DNA of 64,000 nt from Jejuia rubra (GCF_042684665.1 NZ_JBHULY010000006.1:1-64000); one strand, 5' to 3'; shown: positions 37,801-46,748, counted from the stretch's first letter. Translations and numbers: made by a program. Notes: generated by a model not told the origin, from the sequence alone.

Positions 37801-39561
37801 AATGACGGCAATGCGGGAAGCTTAAATGCAACAGTAACCGTTGAAGACAGCATTGACCCGACAGTTGTCACTAAAAATATTACAGTTCAGTTGGATGCTT
37901 CGGGCAATGCTAGCATCGCGCCCGGTGATATTGATGATGGTTCGAGCGATAACTGTACCATCGATAATTTAAGTCTGGATATTACCGACTTCACCTGTGC
38001 AGATTTGGGAGCCAATCCGGTAAATTTGACGGCCACGGACCAAAGTGGTAATAGTGCTTCGGCTAGCGCCAATGTAAACGTTGAGGATATTATTGCTCCA
38101 ACCGTAATTACTAATGATATAACAGTTCAGTTGGATGCCTCAGGAAACGCTTCTATTACTACGGCAGACGTTGATAATGGTTCGAGTGACAACTGTACGA
38201 TTGATAGTTTCAGTCTGGATATCACCGACTTCACCTGTGCAGATTTGGGAGCAAATACGGTAAATCTTACCGCTACAGACCAAAGTGGCAACAGTGTTTC
38301 AGCATCAGCAACAGTAACGGTTGAGGATAGTATCGACCCCACTGTTGTTACCAAAAATATCACGGTTCAGTTGGATGCATCGGGCAATGCCAGCATTACT
38401 GCTAGTGACATCAACGATGGGTCAAGCGATAACTGTACAATAGCTGGTTTAAGTTTAGACATTACTGATTTTACCTGTGCAGATTTGGGAGCCAATCCAG
38501 TAAACCTTACTGTAACAGACCAAAGTGGAAATAGTGCCTCTGCACCAGCAACAGTGACTTTAGAGGATGTTATAGATCCAGTAGTTACTTGTCCTTCTGA
38601 TATTATTCAGCCAGGTGATCCGGAAGTTTGTGGCGCAGTAGTAGTCTTTATGGCTTCCGCAACCGATAACTGTGCAGGGGTTGTCACGTCAAGTGTTCCT
38701 ACATCAGGAAGCATATTCCCAATCGGAACAACTACAGTAACTGTAACAGCAACTGATGCTTCAGGAAATACGGATGTTTGCACCTTTGATGTGACTGTAA
38801 ATGATACCGAAGATCCAGTAGTTAGCTGTCCATTGGATATAGTTCAACCTGCTGACCCCGGAACATGTGGAGCGGTGGTAAATTTTATGGCCTCTGCAAC
38901 GGATAATTGCTCTGTCGTAACCACCTCCAGTGCGCCCGCCTCGGGAAGTGTATTTCCCGTTGGGACGACGGAAGTAACAGTGACGGCAACGGATGCTTCA
39001 GGAAATACTGATGTTTGCACATTTGATGTTACGGTAAATGATACTGAAGACCCCGATATATCTTGTCCATCAGACTTTTCTATAGAGAACGAAGGGCCTT
39101 ATATACTTCCGGATTATATTGCGGACAATACTGTTGTGGCATCCGATAATTGTGGCTTTACCGTTGTGCAATCCCCGGTTGCAGGAACAGTGTTGCCCTA
39201 CGGTTTGCATGCCATTTCGTTTACGGTTACGGATGATTCCGGGAATCAAAATACGTGCTCATTTAACCTTTTTGTAGACGATACCACTTTAGGTTCGGAT
39301 GAAAACGTTTTAAAGGATAGTGATATCATGTTATATCCAAATCCGACAACAGATAAACTCAACATTAAGAAACTTGGCAATTTTGAATTATCGAAGGCCG
39401 AAATTATTGATGTGTCAGGCAAAATAGTGCATAAAGTTGATTTAAAACTAATGACTATTTCAAAAGAAATATCGCTTCGCAATTATGAAAGCGGTGTTTA
39501 TTTCCTAAAGGTTTATGGCGCCAATAACAGCGTTGTTATTAAAAGGGTCATGAAGTATTAG
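34852..39561 (+). CDS. Giant type IX-secreted repeat protein, adhesin-like
   Basis: A 1569-residue surface protein with a signal peptide (ISAFGQ). Residues about 20-140 form a non-repeated beta domain. Three copies of a 183-residue beta-strand unit start at 35281, 35830 and 36379, and a diverged fourth at 36934. Then come four units of about 78 residues (TVQLDASGNASI, DITDFTCADLGAN) from about 37617, and three HYR domains (DPVVTCPSDI, GTTTVTVTATDASGNTD) from about 38580. The last 75 residues are a type IX C-terminal sorting domain (LYPNPTTDKLNI, GVYFLKVYG). No catalytic domain is seen. A role in adhesion or matrix is inferred. Confidence 0.85.
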   Translation: MKKTLLLALLCFASISAFGQTWTGGGANTNWNNTDNWDNNTVPTASDDVIIPTGFTVTLNVTGSVKSIDVQGTSIFNMNTSFTFTDASSFGADTTVNWSAGNLNGNAAILNNFGTVNLISTGSKAIIGNTSFNNSGTFNISSSGDLSISDGTLNNLASGVIDMQSDSGDITWFSGSTHILNNSGTIKRTATAGEAQIVVLLNNNDGTIQVESGTLSLQNAIGKNLTDGTFNVFSGATLDFDTVATLSGTITGVNNGTIGWYSTFSVPLSATLNFTGSGDFNWNTGTLNGGGTLTNLSAVNLEGTGTKTISEDTTLSNQGTLNFTGVGDLSISDGILDNLASGVVDMQSDSGNITWFSGSTHILNNSGTIKRTSTTGEAQIVVLLNNNDGTIQVESGTLSLQNAIGKNLTDGTYNVFSGATLDFDTVVTLSGAIAGVNNGTIGWYSTFSVPLSATLDFTGSGDFNWNTGTLNGGGTLTNLSTVNLEGTGTKTISEDTTLSNQGTLNFTGVGDLSISDGILDNLASGVIDMQSDSGNITWFSGSTHILNNSGIIKRTATAGEAQIGVILNNTDGTIQVESGTLSLQSNIGKNFTNGIYNVFAGAAFDWDGEVTLLGNLTGTIDGDLNFVSTILVNSTTTATLGFSGTEHVNWASATLSGGGTLVNQSIIDLVGAATKTINGDTVLNNEGIINFASSGDLSISQGVVNNQVGGIIDLQTDSGNPTWFSGSSHILNNYGLLKRSTSTGLVQSFVELHNFGTIEVESGELEITSSQPFTNETSGIVKGIGVFDLPPISVYTNDGTFEPGLSPGTLTVQGDFESTSTSVLDIELNGLTPDTEHDVLAIIGNNNIFEGIVNVTMGFEGTVGDEFTIATTSGTIATANLQSPIENVDFDGKRYTFEVSYPDNNKVVLTITDKLDILPPDIITKDITVQLDNTGNVSIVPTDVDDGTTDNCTPTNELVFALDVMDFTCADLGDNIVMLTVTDNDGNAGSLNATVTVEDSIDPTVVTKNITVQLDASGNASIAPGDIDDGSSDNCTIDNLSLDITDFTCADLGANPVNLTATDQSGNSASASANVNVEDIIAPTVITNDITVQLDASGNASITTADVDNGSSDNCTIDSFSLDITDFTCADLGANTVNLTATDQSGNSVSASATVTVEDSIDPTVVTKNITVQLDASGNASITASDINDGSSDNCTIAGLSLDITDFTCADLGANPVNLTVTDQSGNSASAPATVTLEDVIDPVVTCPSDIIQPGDPEVCGAVVVFMASATDNCAGVVTSSVPTSGSIFPIGTTTVTVTATDASGNTDVCTFDVTVNDTEDPVVSCPLDIVQPADPGTCGAVVNFMASATDNCSVVTTSSAPASGSVFPVGTTEVTVTATDASGNTDVCTFDVTVNDTEDPDISCPSDFSIENEGPYILPDYIADNTVVASDNCGFTVVQSPVAGTVLPYGLHAISFTVTDDSGNQNTCSFNLFVDDTTLGSDENVLKDSDIMLYPNPTTDKLNIKKLGNFELSKAEIIDVSGKIVHKVDLKLMTISKEISLRNYESGVYFLKVYGANNSVVIKRVMKY
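35281..36933 (+). repeat. 549-bp tandem repeats inside the adhesin gene
   Basis: Units begin at 35281, 35830 and 36379, spaced 549 bp each; the unit from 36379 runs 555 bp to a diverged copy at 36934. Units one and two, and the start of three, are nearly identical as DNA, including silent positions, so they were duplicated or converted recently. Copy number may vary between strains. Confidence 0.85.
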
Positions 39562-39578
39562 TTTTATGAGTTGAGCGG

Positions 39579-39609
39579 AAAGCTATCAACTTAGGTTGGT
39601 AGCTTTTTT
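39579..39609 (+). terminator. Terminator of the adhesin gene
   Basis: AAAGCTATCAAC and GTTGGTAGCT pair around TTAG, followed by a run of T. It starts 18 bases after the adhesin stop codon. Confidence 0.85.
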
Positions 39610-39899
39610 GCTCACAATTTTTATCGGATTAACCAGTAACTTTATTTTCGTTGAGGAATTTCAGGGTAACCAAACTAAGTTATCGTTTAATTCACTATAA
39701 ACAAGCTTTAAATATTGAATTTAAATATCTTAAAATACTTTATGTCAGTTAAATATGCCTTTAAATTGCAAACTTTGTAAGTTCTATTTCTCAAGAGTAT
39801 TATGTCAGAGGTATTTATTCTGTGATAATAAATTCTGTTAAACGAAGTGCCGGTGAAAACAGTGTAAAAAAATAAAACAAAACCAAGAACCTAACTAAA

Positions 39900-39932
39900 A
39901 GCCATTGATTATTATGATTGATGGCTTTTTTT
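39900..39932 (+). terminator. Hairpin before the CHAT gene 3' end
   Basis: AGCCATTGATTATTATGATTGATGGCT is a hairpin followed by seven T on the plus strand and preceded by AAAA. It therefore terminates best in the plus direction, though no plus-strand gene directly precedes it, and more weakly for the CHAT operon. Confidence 0.7.
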
Positions 39933-42812
39933 CTATACACGTAGTTTATTCCTTCTTATTATTAGAATGATAGCTGCGGTAATCAAGATTAAAATTGAGA
40001 TAAGGTACCAAGCAAATTTGGAGGGTCCACTTATGATAATTGGGCTTGTATCCCCAATTAACACCAAGCCCGCCCAATATTGAGGAGTAACGGTTCTACC
40101 TTCAGCTTCGGAAATATAGTCCAGTTTTGCTTGTCGCAGGGCTTTGTCTTTAGGTAATCCCCTTTTGATATATTTAAAGAAAAGTTTTAATATTTCAGCA
40201 CTAGATTTTTCATCTATTTTCCAAAGGCTGGTCAAAATACTTTCGCTTCCAGCATAGTTGAAGGCATGGGCCAAGGATATCATACCTTCTCCAGCTTGAT
40301 AGGCAGGTTTTCCGGTTTCACAAGCGGTTAAGATGGCCAAGTTTGAGTTGAGGTTTTCATTGTAGATTTCATAGGTGTACAGTGAATTATCCTCAGCAGA
40401 TTCATTTTTAGCAAAAATTAACCGGGACAGTTCTGGGGTAAGATTATTAGATTCGGCATGTGTACCGATATGGATAATTTTATGCTCGTTAGCCTCGTTT
40501 TTGAAAATTGTCTTGGATGCATTTTCATTAATAAAATAGTCTCCGTTAAATACCTTGGAATACTCTTTGGCGAGATCAACACTAAATGGCTGTGGCAATA
40601 GACTTAAATATGTTTTGTCTAAACCAATGGAATCCGTAATAGCCAACTTATAAGAGTCTTTCATGCGGTCGTTAAACTCAGGAGCAAAGGCCACGAAGTC
40701 CTTTTCGTAATTTATGGGCTTTTTGTTTTTTCCAATCAATAAAAGGCTGTAATTATATGAAATGGAATAGTCGCTAAGTAAACTTTTGCTTTTTAGGTCC
40801 TTAAATGAGTTGATTTTGAAAGGTGTTAGGCTTTCAAAACTCAAATTGAAAAGGTTGCCGTCGGGAATGATAATGACATGCTCAGTGTCAATACTACTTT
40901 TAAAAGGTTTCCAAAGCTGTTCATAAAGTTGATACAGGTTATTGCTAGTAGATTCCATATCGGATTGGTTTTCCGCCAGATTTGAAATGGCATCACTTAC
41001 TCCTTTATGATTCAACTTAAACAATTCCTTATGGCTTTTGGAAAGCACCAAGCCGTAAAGAGTAGTGTCGACATACATATAGCGCACCACGGTGGTGTTT
41101 TTTGGAATATCCTTATGGAGATTATCCAGGGGTTCTTCAATGGATGCATATCGCATTTTATGATACTTTGGAAAAGTTTGTTTCAGGGAGTCCAAAAATA
41201 TGTTCCATTCATTATTTGATTCCATAAAAGATTCAAATGAAGCCTCTTTGCCATTTAAGGCCGCAAACATATTTTCTTTTAGGGCGCTTTCCCTTAATAT
41301 GGTTGCCTCTGGAACATTATAGAAATTGACTCTTTTCAGGTTGAGCCTAGATCGTATTCTACTATATATACTCGATTCGTGTAATTCAATAAGATTTACC
41401 AAATGCGATTGGTCTTTATTTTTATCATATAGGTCTATAAAAAGGCGTTTTCTAAAATCAATCAATGCATTACTGTCATACAAAAGCGTTTCAAGGTCGG
41501 CATGTGTTTTAATGATGTTTTTTCTTCTTTCAACAATTTTGAGCGCCGCTTCGGTTTGCTTTAAAAGACTGTCTAAACTTGATTTGCTCTGTTCTTTTTT
41601 TAAAAAATACTCGGATTTCGATTTTATAAGAAGGGAGAGGGGTTTTCTGGTTTCATTTTGGATGGAATCCAAAAGACTATTCATATTCAAACGGCCTTTG
41701 TCAAAAAAGGAAAGGGCTTTGTTGCTATATTTTAATGCATTGTTATAATCCTTAATGTCAAAATAAACGATTGCCAAGTTTTGAGTTTGAAAAAACTTAA
41801 GCAACTCGTTTTGATAAGAATTTTTTTGAGTGAAGTTGTAACCTTCAAAAGCTAATGCAAGCGCTTTTTTATTCATGCCAAGTTTTGCATAAAACCTCGA
41901 CATTTCGATTAAACCATCTAAAAATGAACTTGAATAGACACCGTTAAAACTTTCCCTGTAGAATGCTTCGCACTTTTCATACATCTTTTGTGCGTTTTTA
42001 AAATCATCAATATTTTCATAAATCGACGCTCTAACCAAATAAGCATAGGCCTTTGCAAAAGGTATGTTTTCAATATTTTTAAGACCTTTGTCCGCAAATG
42101 CACCGGCTTTGTCAAAGTTTCTGGCTATTAGGTGTAAATGTCCCAAAATAAGTTGCGAAATGGTAAGTCCGTTGTCGTTGCGGGGTAGTATTTTTTGCTT
42201 TTCTGTATAGGCAAACGTAGCCAAGTCTATGGCACGCTCGTTATCCCCGACGCCTCTATAAAAACCTGCGAGATTATCAATACAGGCTAATCGTTTTTTT
42301 GTGCTCTTTAATTTTTCAGCTTCATCAGTAATTTCACTGCTATAATCCTGCAAATGCCCTATGGCCTCATGTAATGAAGCAATGGCTTTTTCGGTTTTAC
42401 CTGTATTAAATTGGTTGAGGGCAATGCTATTTTTGGTGATGCCCCTAGTGTATTTTTTTTCTAAATTGCCTTGGGGAGATTGGTTCAAGAACCTTAGGGC
42501 TTCGGCATAATAATAATTAGAACTGTCCAATTTCTGCAGGCGCGTATTTATAAGGCCTAAAAGGTTATAGGTTTTGAAGTGAAATTCCTTGGTAACGTTG
42601 GAGTCATTTGCAAAACGATGTAGCACTTGGTGCAATATACTTTCAGAAAGCGCCAGATTATTGTTGCTAAATAAACTATCGGCTATTTGTACTGTTTTTT
42701 TTAAATCTTCTATATCGGAATTCACCGAAATGTTTTGTGCTTCAAATACCATCGTATTTAGATACAAAAGCAGACAAGTTGCGTATCTAAAATATTTGAA
42801 ACACCTAATCAT
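39933..42812 (-). CDS. TPR-CHAT domain membrane protein (caspase-like)
   Basis: A 959-residue protein. A signal or anchor segment is followed by TPR repeats to about residue 420 and a helical linker. A CHAT domain of the caspase superfamily lies at about 620-925, with the likely catalytic pair His785 (HIGTHAES) and Cys831 (LTACETG), then a C-terminal membrane helix near 930-952. CHAT domains are cysteine proteases, some of which cut defined partners in stress or defence. It is last in an operon with an ECF sigma factor and a membrane TPR protein, 15 bp after the latter. Cleavage of a signalling partner is inferred. Confidence 0.85.
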   Translation of the reverse strand: MIRCFKYFRYATCLLLYLNTMVFEAQNISVNSDIEDLKKTVQIADSLFSNNNLALSESILHQVLHRFANDSNVTKEFHFKTYNLLGLINTRLQKLDSSNYYYAEALRFLNQSPQGNLEKKYTRGITKNSIALNQFNTGKTEKAIASLHEAIGHLQDYSSEITDEAEKLKSTKKRLACIDNLAGFYRGVGDNERAIDLATFAYTEKQKILPRNDNGLTISQLILGHLHLIARNFDKAGAFADKGLKNIENIPFAKAYAYLVRASIYENIDDFKNAQKMYEKCEAFYRESFNGVYSSSFLDGLIEMSRFYAKLGMNKKALALAFEGYNFTQKNSYQNELLKFFQTQNLAIVYFDIKDYNNALKYSNKALSFFDKGRLNMNSLLDSIQNETRKPLSLLIKSKSEYFLKKEQSKSSLDSLLKQTEAALKIVERRKNIIKTHADLETLLYDSNALIDFRKRLFIDLYDKNKDQSHLVNLIELHESSIYSRIRSRLNLKRVNFYNVPEATILRESALKENMFAALNGKEASFESFMESNNEWNIFLDSLKQTFPKYHKMRYASIEEPLDNLHKDIPKNTTVVRYMYVDTTLYGLVLSKSHKELFKLNHKGVSDAISNLAENQSDMESTSNNLYQLYEQLWKPFKSSIDTEHVIIIPDGNLFNLSFESLTPFKINSFKDLKSKSLLSDYSISYNYSLLLIGKNKKPINYEKDFVAFAPEFNDRMKDSYKLAITDSIGLDKTYLSLLPQPFSVDLAKEYSKVFNGDYFINENASKTIFKNEANEHKIIHIGTHAESNNLTPELSRLIFAKNESAEDNSLYTYEIYNENLNSNLAILTACETGKPAYQAGEGMISLAHAFNYAGSESILTSLWKIDEKSSAEILKLFFKYIKRGLPKDKALRQAKLDYISEAEGRTVTPQYWAGLVLIGDTSPIIISGPSKFAWYLISILILITAAIILIIRRNKLRV

Positions 42813-42827
42813 AGTTTGATTGAAGTT

Positions 42828-43574
42828 TTAATCCGTCAGTTCAGAAAGAATTATCTTGGCCGAATCTGTTTCGCTCAAGGTAAGATATTTTTTAGCTAAT
42901 TCCACATTTCCTTCTTTGATATATGCCAGTCCCAAGTAAAAGTAAGCGTCGTTTAAAAAGACGAAATCATCTTCGGCTTCAACGGCACGTTCCAAAAATG
43001 GAATGGCCTCGGCCTCATTTTTGTTGGCCAGATATGCCGAACCAATAAAATAGTTTAAGGTGTCGTTTTCCGGCTCCTTTTCGCTTAAAGCTCCCCATTT
43101 TTTTATAGCCAAATCATAGTCTCCGTGTTTATAGTTTACCATTGCATCCAAAAACTCAAAATCGGTTTCGCTACTGCTCATGGTTGTGGCTAGCCCTGGG
43201 TCTGGGCTGTAATATTTTGAATAAATGCTTTGATTTGGGTTGCCACTAAAGAACCAAATACTTCCAACAGCAACTACTATGGCCGCTGCGGCCGCCAATT
43301 TGCTGTAATTCAAAAACCTCACTTTTCCGGAGGTGATGTTCTTTTCGGTTTCCGTAATGCTAACATCCTTGTGGAATTCGTCCAGATCTTCCTTTAAGGA
43401 TTGCGCCTCAATGCCATAAAGCATTGTTTTTACATCCTCCACTTGGGTCCTAAAATCCTCATCAAGTTCCAACAGGCGGTTAAAGTCCTTTAGCTCTTGG
43501 GTGGTCATAGTGCCGTCTAGATAACTCTCAATTATTTCGAGTAAATCTTGTGGTATGTTGCTATTATCTTTCAT
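42828..43574 (-). CDS. Membrane TPR protein, probable anti-sigma factor
   Basis: A 248-residue single-pass protein. Residues 1-85 are cytoplasmic and acidic (LLEIIESYLDGTMTTQELKDFNRLLELDEDF), a pattern seen in Bacteroidota anti-sigma-like proteins. A helix at about 86-108 crosses the membrane. The periplasmic part has three or so TPR units (AIKKWGALSEKEPENDTLNYFIGSAYL and following). It starts 3 bp after the ECF sigma gene and precedes the CHAT gene, so it probably holds the sigma factor until a periplasmic signal arrives. Confidence 0.75.
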   Translation of the reverse strand: MKDNSNIPQDLLEIIESYLDGTMTTQELKDFNRLLELDEDFRTQVEDVKTMLYGIEAQSLKEDLDEFHKDVSITETEKNITSGKVRFLNYSKLAAAAAIVVAVGSIWFFSGNPNQSIYSKYYSPDPGLATTMSSSETDFEFLDAMVNYKHGDYDLAIKKWGALSEKEPENDTLNYFIGSAYLANKNEAEAIPFLERAVEAEDDFVFLNDAYFYLGLAYIKEGNVELAKKYLTLSETDSAKIILSELTD

Positions 43575-43577
43575 CAG

Positions 43578-44150
43578 TTATTTTGAGCCTAAAATCATAG
43601 ATTTCAATTTTTTCATACACCTGTATTTTTTATTTCGGGCGGTGGTTTCTTCAATGTTCAGTTCAATAGAAATATCCCTCAACGATTTTTTCTCAAAGTA
43701 AAAGGTTCTTAAAAGTTGTTTACAAGGTTGTCCCAAATTTTTAAAGGCCTCCATGGCTAGCTTTAGTTTTTCATCGTCTTTGGGGTTGCCCTCACTAAAG
43801 TCCTCATCCTTAAAAGTATTCAGGGCTTCATCTGTTAGCGATCTTGAGCCTTTAAATGACTTTGAGCGTACCACGTCTGTCCATTTGTTTTTTGCTATTC
43901 GATACAGATACCCTTGAAGCGCAGTTTCGTTTTCGGGCTTAAACCTGTCAATTTTGACATGATTCCAAACCGTGATAAATGCCTCTTGATAGATGTCTTT
44001 GGCATGATCGACAGAACCGCTGTTTTTTAAAACCAAACTTTCCACTTTAGGATAATTTTCAATATAAAAACTTTTTAAAGCTTTTGAATTGTTGTTTTTA
44101 ATAGCCTCGATAAGATGCAGTTGATGCTCAAGTTTGGTGGCTTGTCTCAT
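43578..44150 (-). CDS. ECF-type RNA polymerase sigma factor
   Basis: A 190-residue sigma-70 family member. Region 2 includes AKDIYQEAFITVWNH near residues 49-63, and region 4 the helix-turn-helix LRDISIELNIEETTARNKKYRCMKKLK at the C-terminus. Length and lack of regions 1 and 3 fit the extracytoplasmic-function group. It heads the operon with a probable membrane anti-sigma protein and a CHAT protease-like protein. Its target genes are unknown. Confidence 0.92.
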   Translation of the reverse strand: MRQATKLEHQLHLIEAIKNNNSKALKSFYIENYPKVESLVLKNSGSVDHAKDIYQEAFITVWNHVKIDRFKPENETALQGYLYRIAKNKWTDVVRSKSFKGSRSLTDEALNTFKDEDFSEGNPKDDEKLKLAMEAFKNLGQPCKQLLRTFYFEKKSLRDISIELNIEETTARNKKYRCMKKLKSMILGSK

Positions 44151-44278
44151 AGTTATAGCAATTCCAATGAGAAATATACAACTATTTCATCCTACACCAA
44201 ATACTTCGCTATTAAATGGTTATTATTTCGATTATTTACTTTTTTCTTTGTTTTTGTGTGCTATACTTTTAGTTCCCA

Positions 44279-45052
44279 TTAGCTTATATTCGGGTTATCT
44301 GGTGCTACATCGAAAATGTCAGGAACACCGTCGTTATCTCTATCAGATAATGATTCTCTGTCCGGAAGCAATAATTCAAAGGTAATGGGGAAGAACACAT
44401 TCATTACCAAATTATCGTATTCATTTATTGGTCCTGCTGAGATTGAAATTGTAGCGGAGCTTCCCAAGGGAGTAGGAACAACAGCAACCGAAATAATAGC
44501 CCTTGTATTGCCAAACCTTATGGCTCTGTTGCTTACGGCTCTTGAAATTCCTCCAAAATCTGCAACTTGGGTAGGGGGCGCACAATCAATTATTGGTGTG
44601 CCGTTAAATCCGTATTCGTTTGCCAAAAGATCATTAATAACAATGGCTCTTATTTGGTCAATATTTGTGGTGGTAAATGAAACCACGGGATAATATCGCC
44701 AAAATACTTTATTTTGAACGTCATTATTCGATCGCCTTATATCTGCACCAAATGCCGAATTGGGTATGGCGATTTCGGTAGCCGCATATCCTTGTGGCAC
44801 ATCAAAACTCATATTGATATTTGGAAATGAATGGGTGAATCTGACTTTGGGATCTGGCATTATTGGAATACTCGAAAAGGGGGCGGGAATTCCATTTGCA
44901 GCGTCCCAATATACGGCTGTTGGGCCAACCAAATTTGGGCACCCTTGCTGGGATGTTGCGTTTCCTAGGTTTACTGCATCATTATCATTGGTGCTGCAAG
45001 ATGCCAAAAGAATGGCAATTACTAATAGACCGTAAAGTTTTATCGCTTTCAT
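44279..45052 (-). CDS. Hypothetical lipoprotein with Ca-binding-like C-terminus
   Basis: A 257-residue lipoprotein (VIAILLASCSTND). No known domain is recognised for most of it. The last 25 residues contain DRDNDGVPDIFD, the aspartate-rich pattern of thrombospondin type 3 calcium-binding repeats. The middle is rich in beta-type sequence. It is followed, 128 bp away, by the start of the divergent-side sigma gene on the same strand, but an operon is unlikely. Confidence 0.7.
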   Translation of the reverse strand: MKAIKLYGLLVIAILLASCSTNDNDAVNLGNATSQQGCPNLVGPTAVYWDAANGIPAPFSSIPIMPDPKVRFTHSFPNINMSFDVPQGYAATEIAIPNSAFGADIRRSNNDVQNKVFWRYYPVVSFTTTNIDQIRAIVINDLLANEYGFNGTPIIDCAPPTQVADFGGISRAVSNRAIRFGNTRAIISVAVVPTPLGSSATISISAGPINEYDNLVMNVFFPITFELLLPDRESLSDRDNDGVPDIFDVAPDNPNIS

Positions 45053-45110
45053 GGTTTTTGACTTTTAGTATTTGATGTACATCGATAACATGTATTAAAT
45101 GTCATCAAAA

Positions 45111-46265
45111 TTATTGTTGAATATTGTATTGTGTCCAATCTTGGTTATTCATGGAGTTGTCGATATTGGGATTGTAGTTGGCATCATTGGTGCCATAGTA
45201 TTCATTATTTTGGTTCACCCAATAATAATCGTTTTGGCCTTCGGCGTAGTATTGTTGCCCAGTGCTCGGATTTGAAATTGTGGTGCGTTCCCATATACCA
45301 TTGTTGATGGAGCTTGAATGTCCAGCATCGTTCATTGCATTGCGACGTTTCCAACTTTCGTGGTTGCTATCGGTGATGGAACTATATGTCCTGCCATTGT
45401 TCAAAATAGCCTGTCCTTGAGCCTTGATATTGGACATGCGTTGCTGGTGTGCGGCCGCACTTTGTCCCGAAAGTTGTGCATAATATTGGTTGTTCGCCTG
45501 CACCCATTGTGGGTTGATTTGAAAATTCACCAAGGAATTTATAAAGGCCTTTTTTGCTCCTTCGTAAGCATTGGCGGGTGCACCCATTGCATTCAATGTA
45601 TAGCCCCAATCCATGCCACCGGTAGTTGGGTAGTGGTTGGTAAAATAGCGGATGATGCCTATCGATTTTTCGCCTTTTTGGTCTACCCATTCTGTGGCTA
45701 CGCACTGATATTGCTTGTTCTCTGGCATTCCTTTAAATAGATAACTGTCAAATTGTTTATCGAATCGCGCCAATGCGGGCAATTGAAACTGATTTACAAG
45801 TTTAAGGCCTTGTTGCTGGGCATAGGGGATGATATCCTCCTGAAGTACCCGGTTTAAATCTTTTGGAGGTGCAACGCGACTGCCATTTTGCTGACTTATG
45901 TAGTTTAATTCTTGGTTGTTGGAAAAGAAATGGGAAATAAAACGTTCGCCATAAACCTTAACTCCATCATTGGATTCAAACAAAATCCCTTTCTGCTTAT
46001 TATTGCTTACTTGCCAAGAGTTTGGAATGGGCATAACGCCCACGGGCATGCCAAATTGCTTGCTCATTACTTTGTAACCTTTTAAGGTACCATTAGGACG
46101 AGCGTTATTTTGTACAGGTTGAGCTTTATTAAATTCTTTTGCTTCATCCTCAAAATAAGTGTTAGAATCGTATCCGAATTCGGCGTAATCGTTGTTTTCT
46201 TTTTGCTGTCCGCAGGAGAAAATAATTAGGGTTAAAAAGGATAGAATGCAAATGGAAGTTTTCAT
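45111..46265 (-). CDS. Hypothetical lipoprotein, Asn/Gln-rich C-terminus
   Basis: A 384-residue lipoprotein (LTLIIFSCGQQ). Residues about 60-245 look like one globular domain (VMSKQFGMPVGVMPIPNSWQ, GERFISHFFSNNQ). The C-terminal 100 residues are rich in Asn, Gln, Tyr and Ser, with YYAEGQNDYYWVNQNNEYYG, and may be disordered. No family is recognised. It lies 58 bp upstream of the previous lipoprotein gene on the same strand, so the two may be cotranscribed. Confidence 0.7.
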   Translation of the reverse strand: MKTSICILSFLTLIIFSCGQQKENNDYAEFGYDSNTYFEDEAKEFNKAQPVQNNARPNGTLKGYKVMSKQFGMPVGVMPIPNSWQVSNNKQKGILFESNDGVKVYGERFISHFFSNNQELNYISQQNGSRVAPPKDLNRVLQEDIIPYAQQQGLKLVNQFQLPALARFDKQFDSYLFKGMPENKQYQCVATEWVDQKGEKSIGIIRYFTNHYPTTGGMDWGYTLNAMGAPANAYEGAKKAFINSLVNFQINPQWVQANNQYYAQLSGQSAAAHQQRMSNIKAQGQAILNNGRTYSSITDSNHESWKRRNAMNDAGHSSSINNGIWERTTISNPSTGQQYYAEGQNDYYWVNQNNEYYGTNDANYNPNIDNSMNNQDWTQYNIQQ

Positions 46266-46354
46266 AATTTCTAATAGGTTAACAGTTTATTATTTCGATT
46301 TATACTATCACATCGAAAGGATTTAAAAATGTCATCACCGCATCAACTTTTTAG

Positions 46355-46362
46355 TATTTTTG
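46355..46362 (+). promoter_or_regulatory. -7 box placed 4 bases before a start codon
   Basis: TATTTTTG fully matches TAnnTTTG and ends 4 bases before the ATG at 46367. Transcription would then begin at or beside the start codon, giving a leaderless mRNA. No clear -33 TTTG is seen. Confidence 0.4.
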
Positions 46363-46366
46363 TGAA

Positions 46367-46744
46367 ATGGGAAAACCGCTGACCGAGCAAGAGTTACATA
46401 ATTTGGCCATGAACCACGTGGGTAAGGAACTGGAAGAACGTGGTTATGAATTTATTGCTGTAAACAGTAAGTTGAAAAAGCACCCGCAATTTGTGTGTGT
46501 GGATAAAGACAACCAATATTATTTTGTAATTGTGAAGGTGGCGATACTGCCGGATAACCCAAATAATTACGATGTGGTATGGATGGAATCCTTCAAAAAA
46601 CATGCTCGGGACAATAATGCCAAGGTACTTTATGCTGGAGTGGGTATTGGCAATATTGATGGCGAAACATCCCATATTTATTTGGACGAGGAATACCTTT
46701 TGGAATATAGTGGTATCCGACTTGTTGAAACCAATTTAAATTAG
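46367..46744 (+). CDS. Small conserved protein upstream of apbE
   Basis: A 125-residue soluble protein with an alpha/beta look (QFVCVDKDNQYYFVIVKVAIL, NAKVLYAGVGIGN). Similar flavobacterial proteins have carried the label NQR subunit F in databases, but it has none of the ferredoxin, flavin or NADH motifs of true NqrF at 31100-32413. It lies 4 bp upstream of apbE, so a role around flavinylation of NQR is a reasonable guess only. The fold weakly recalls restriction-endonuclease-like domains. Confidence 0.75.
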   Translation: MGKPLTEQELHNLAMNHVGKELEERGYEFIAVNSKLKKHPQFVCVDKDNQYYFVIVKVAILPDNPNNYDVVWMESFKKHARDNNAKVLYAGVGIGNIDGETSHIYLDEEYLLEYSGIRLVETNLN

Positions 46745-46748
46745 GTTT

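Larger units (their letters stand above)
39562..39932. other. Gene-free convergent region
   Basis: This stretch of 371 bases lies between the 3' ends of the adhesin and CHAT genes. It has a terminator at each end (39579-39609 and 39900-39932). The part between, about 39610-39899, is AT-rich with no coding sequence I can support; a small RNA ending at the second hairpin is possible but unproven. Confidence 0.6.

Noticed and set aside
34824..38363. Long open frames on the minus strand across the adhesin gene
   Set aside because: They copy the repeat structure of the gene beneath them, have no family features, and arise from biased codon use in repeated sequence.
17167..39848. 14-base word CTGTTAAACGAAGT found at 17167 and 39835
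   Set aside because: The flanks do not match and the word is AT-rich. I see no shared element beyond it.
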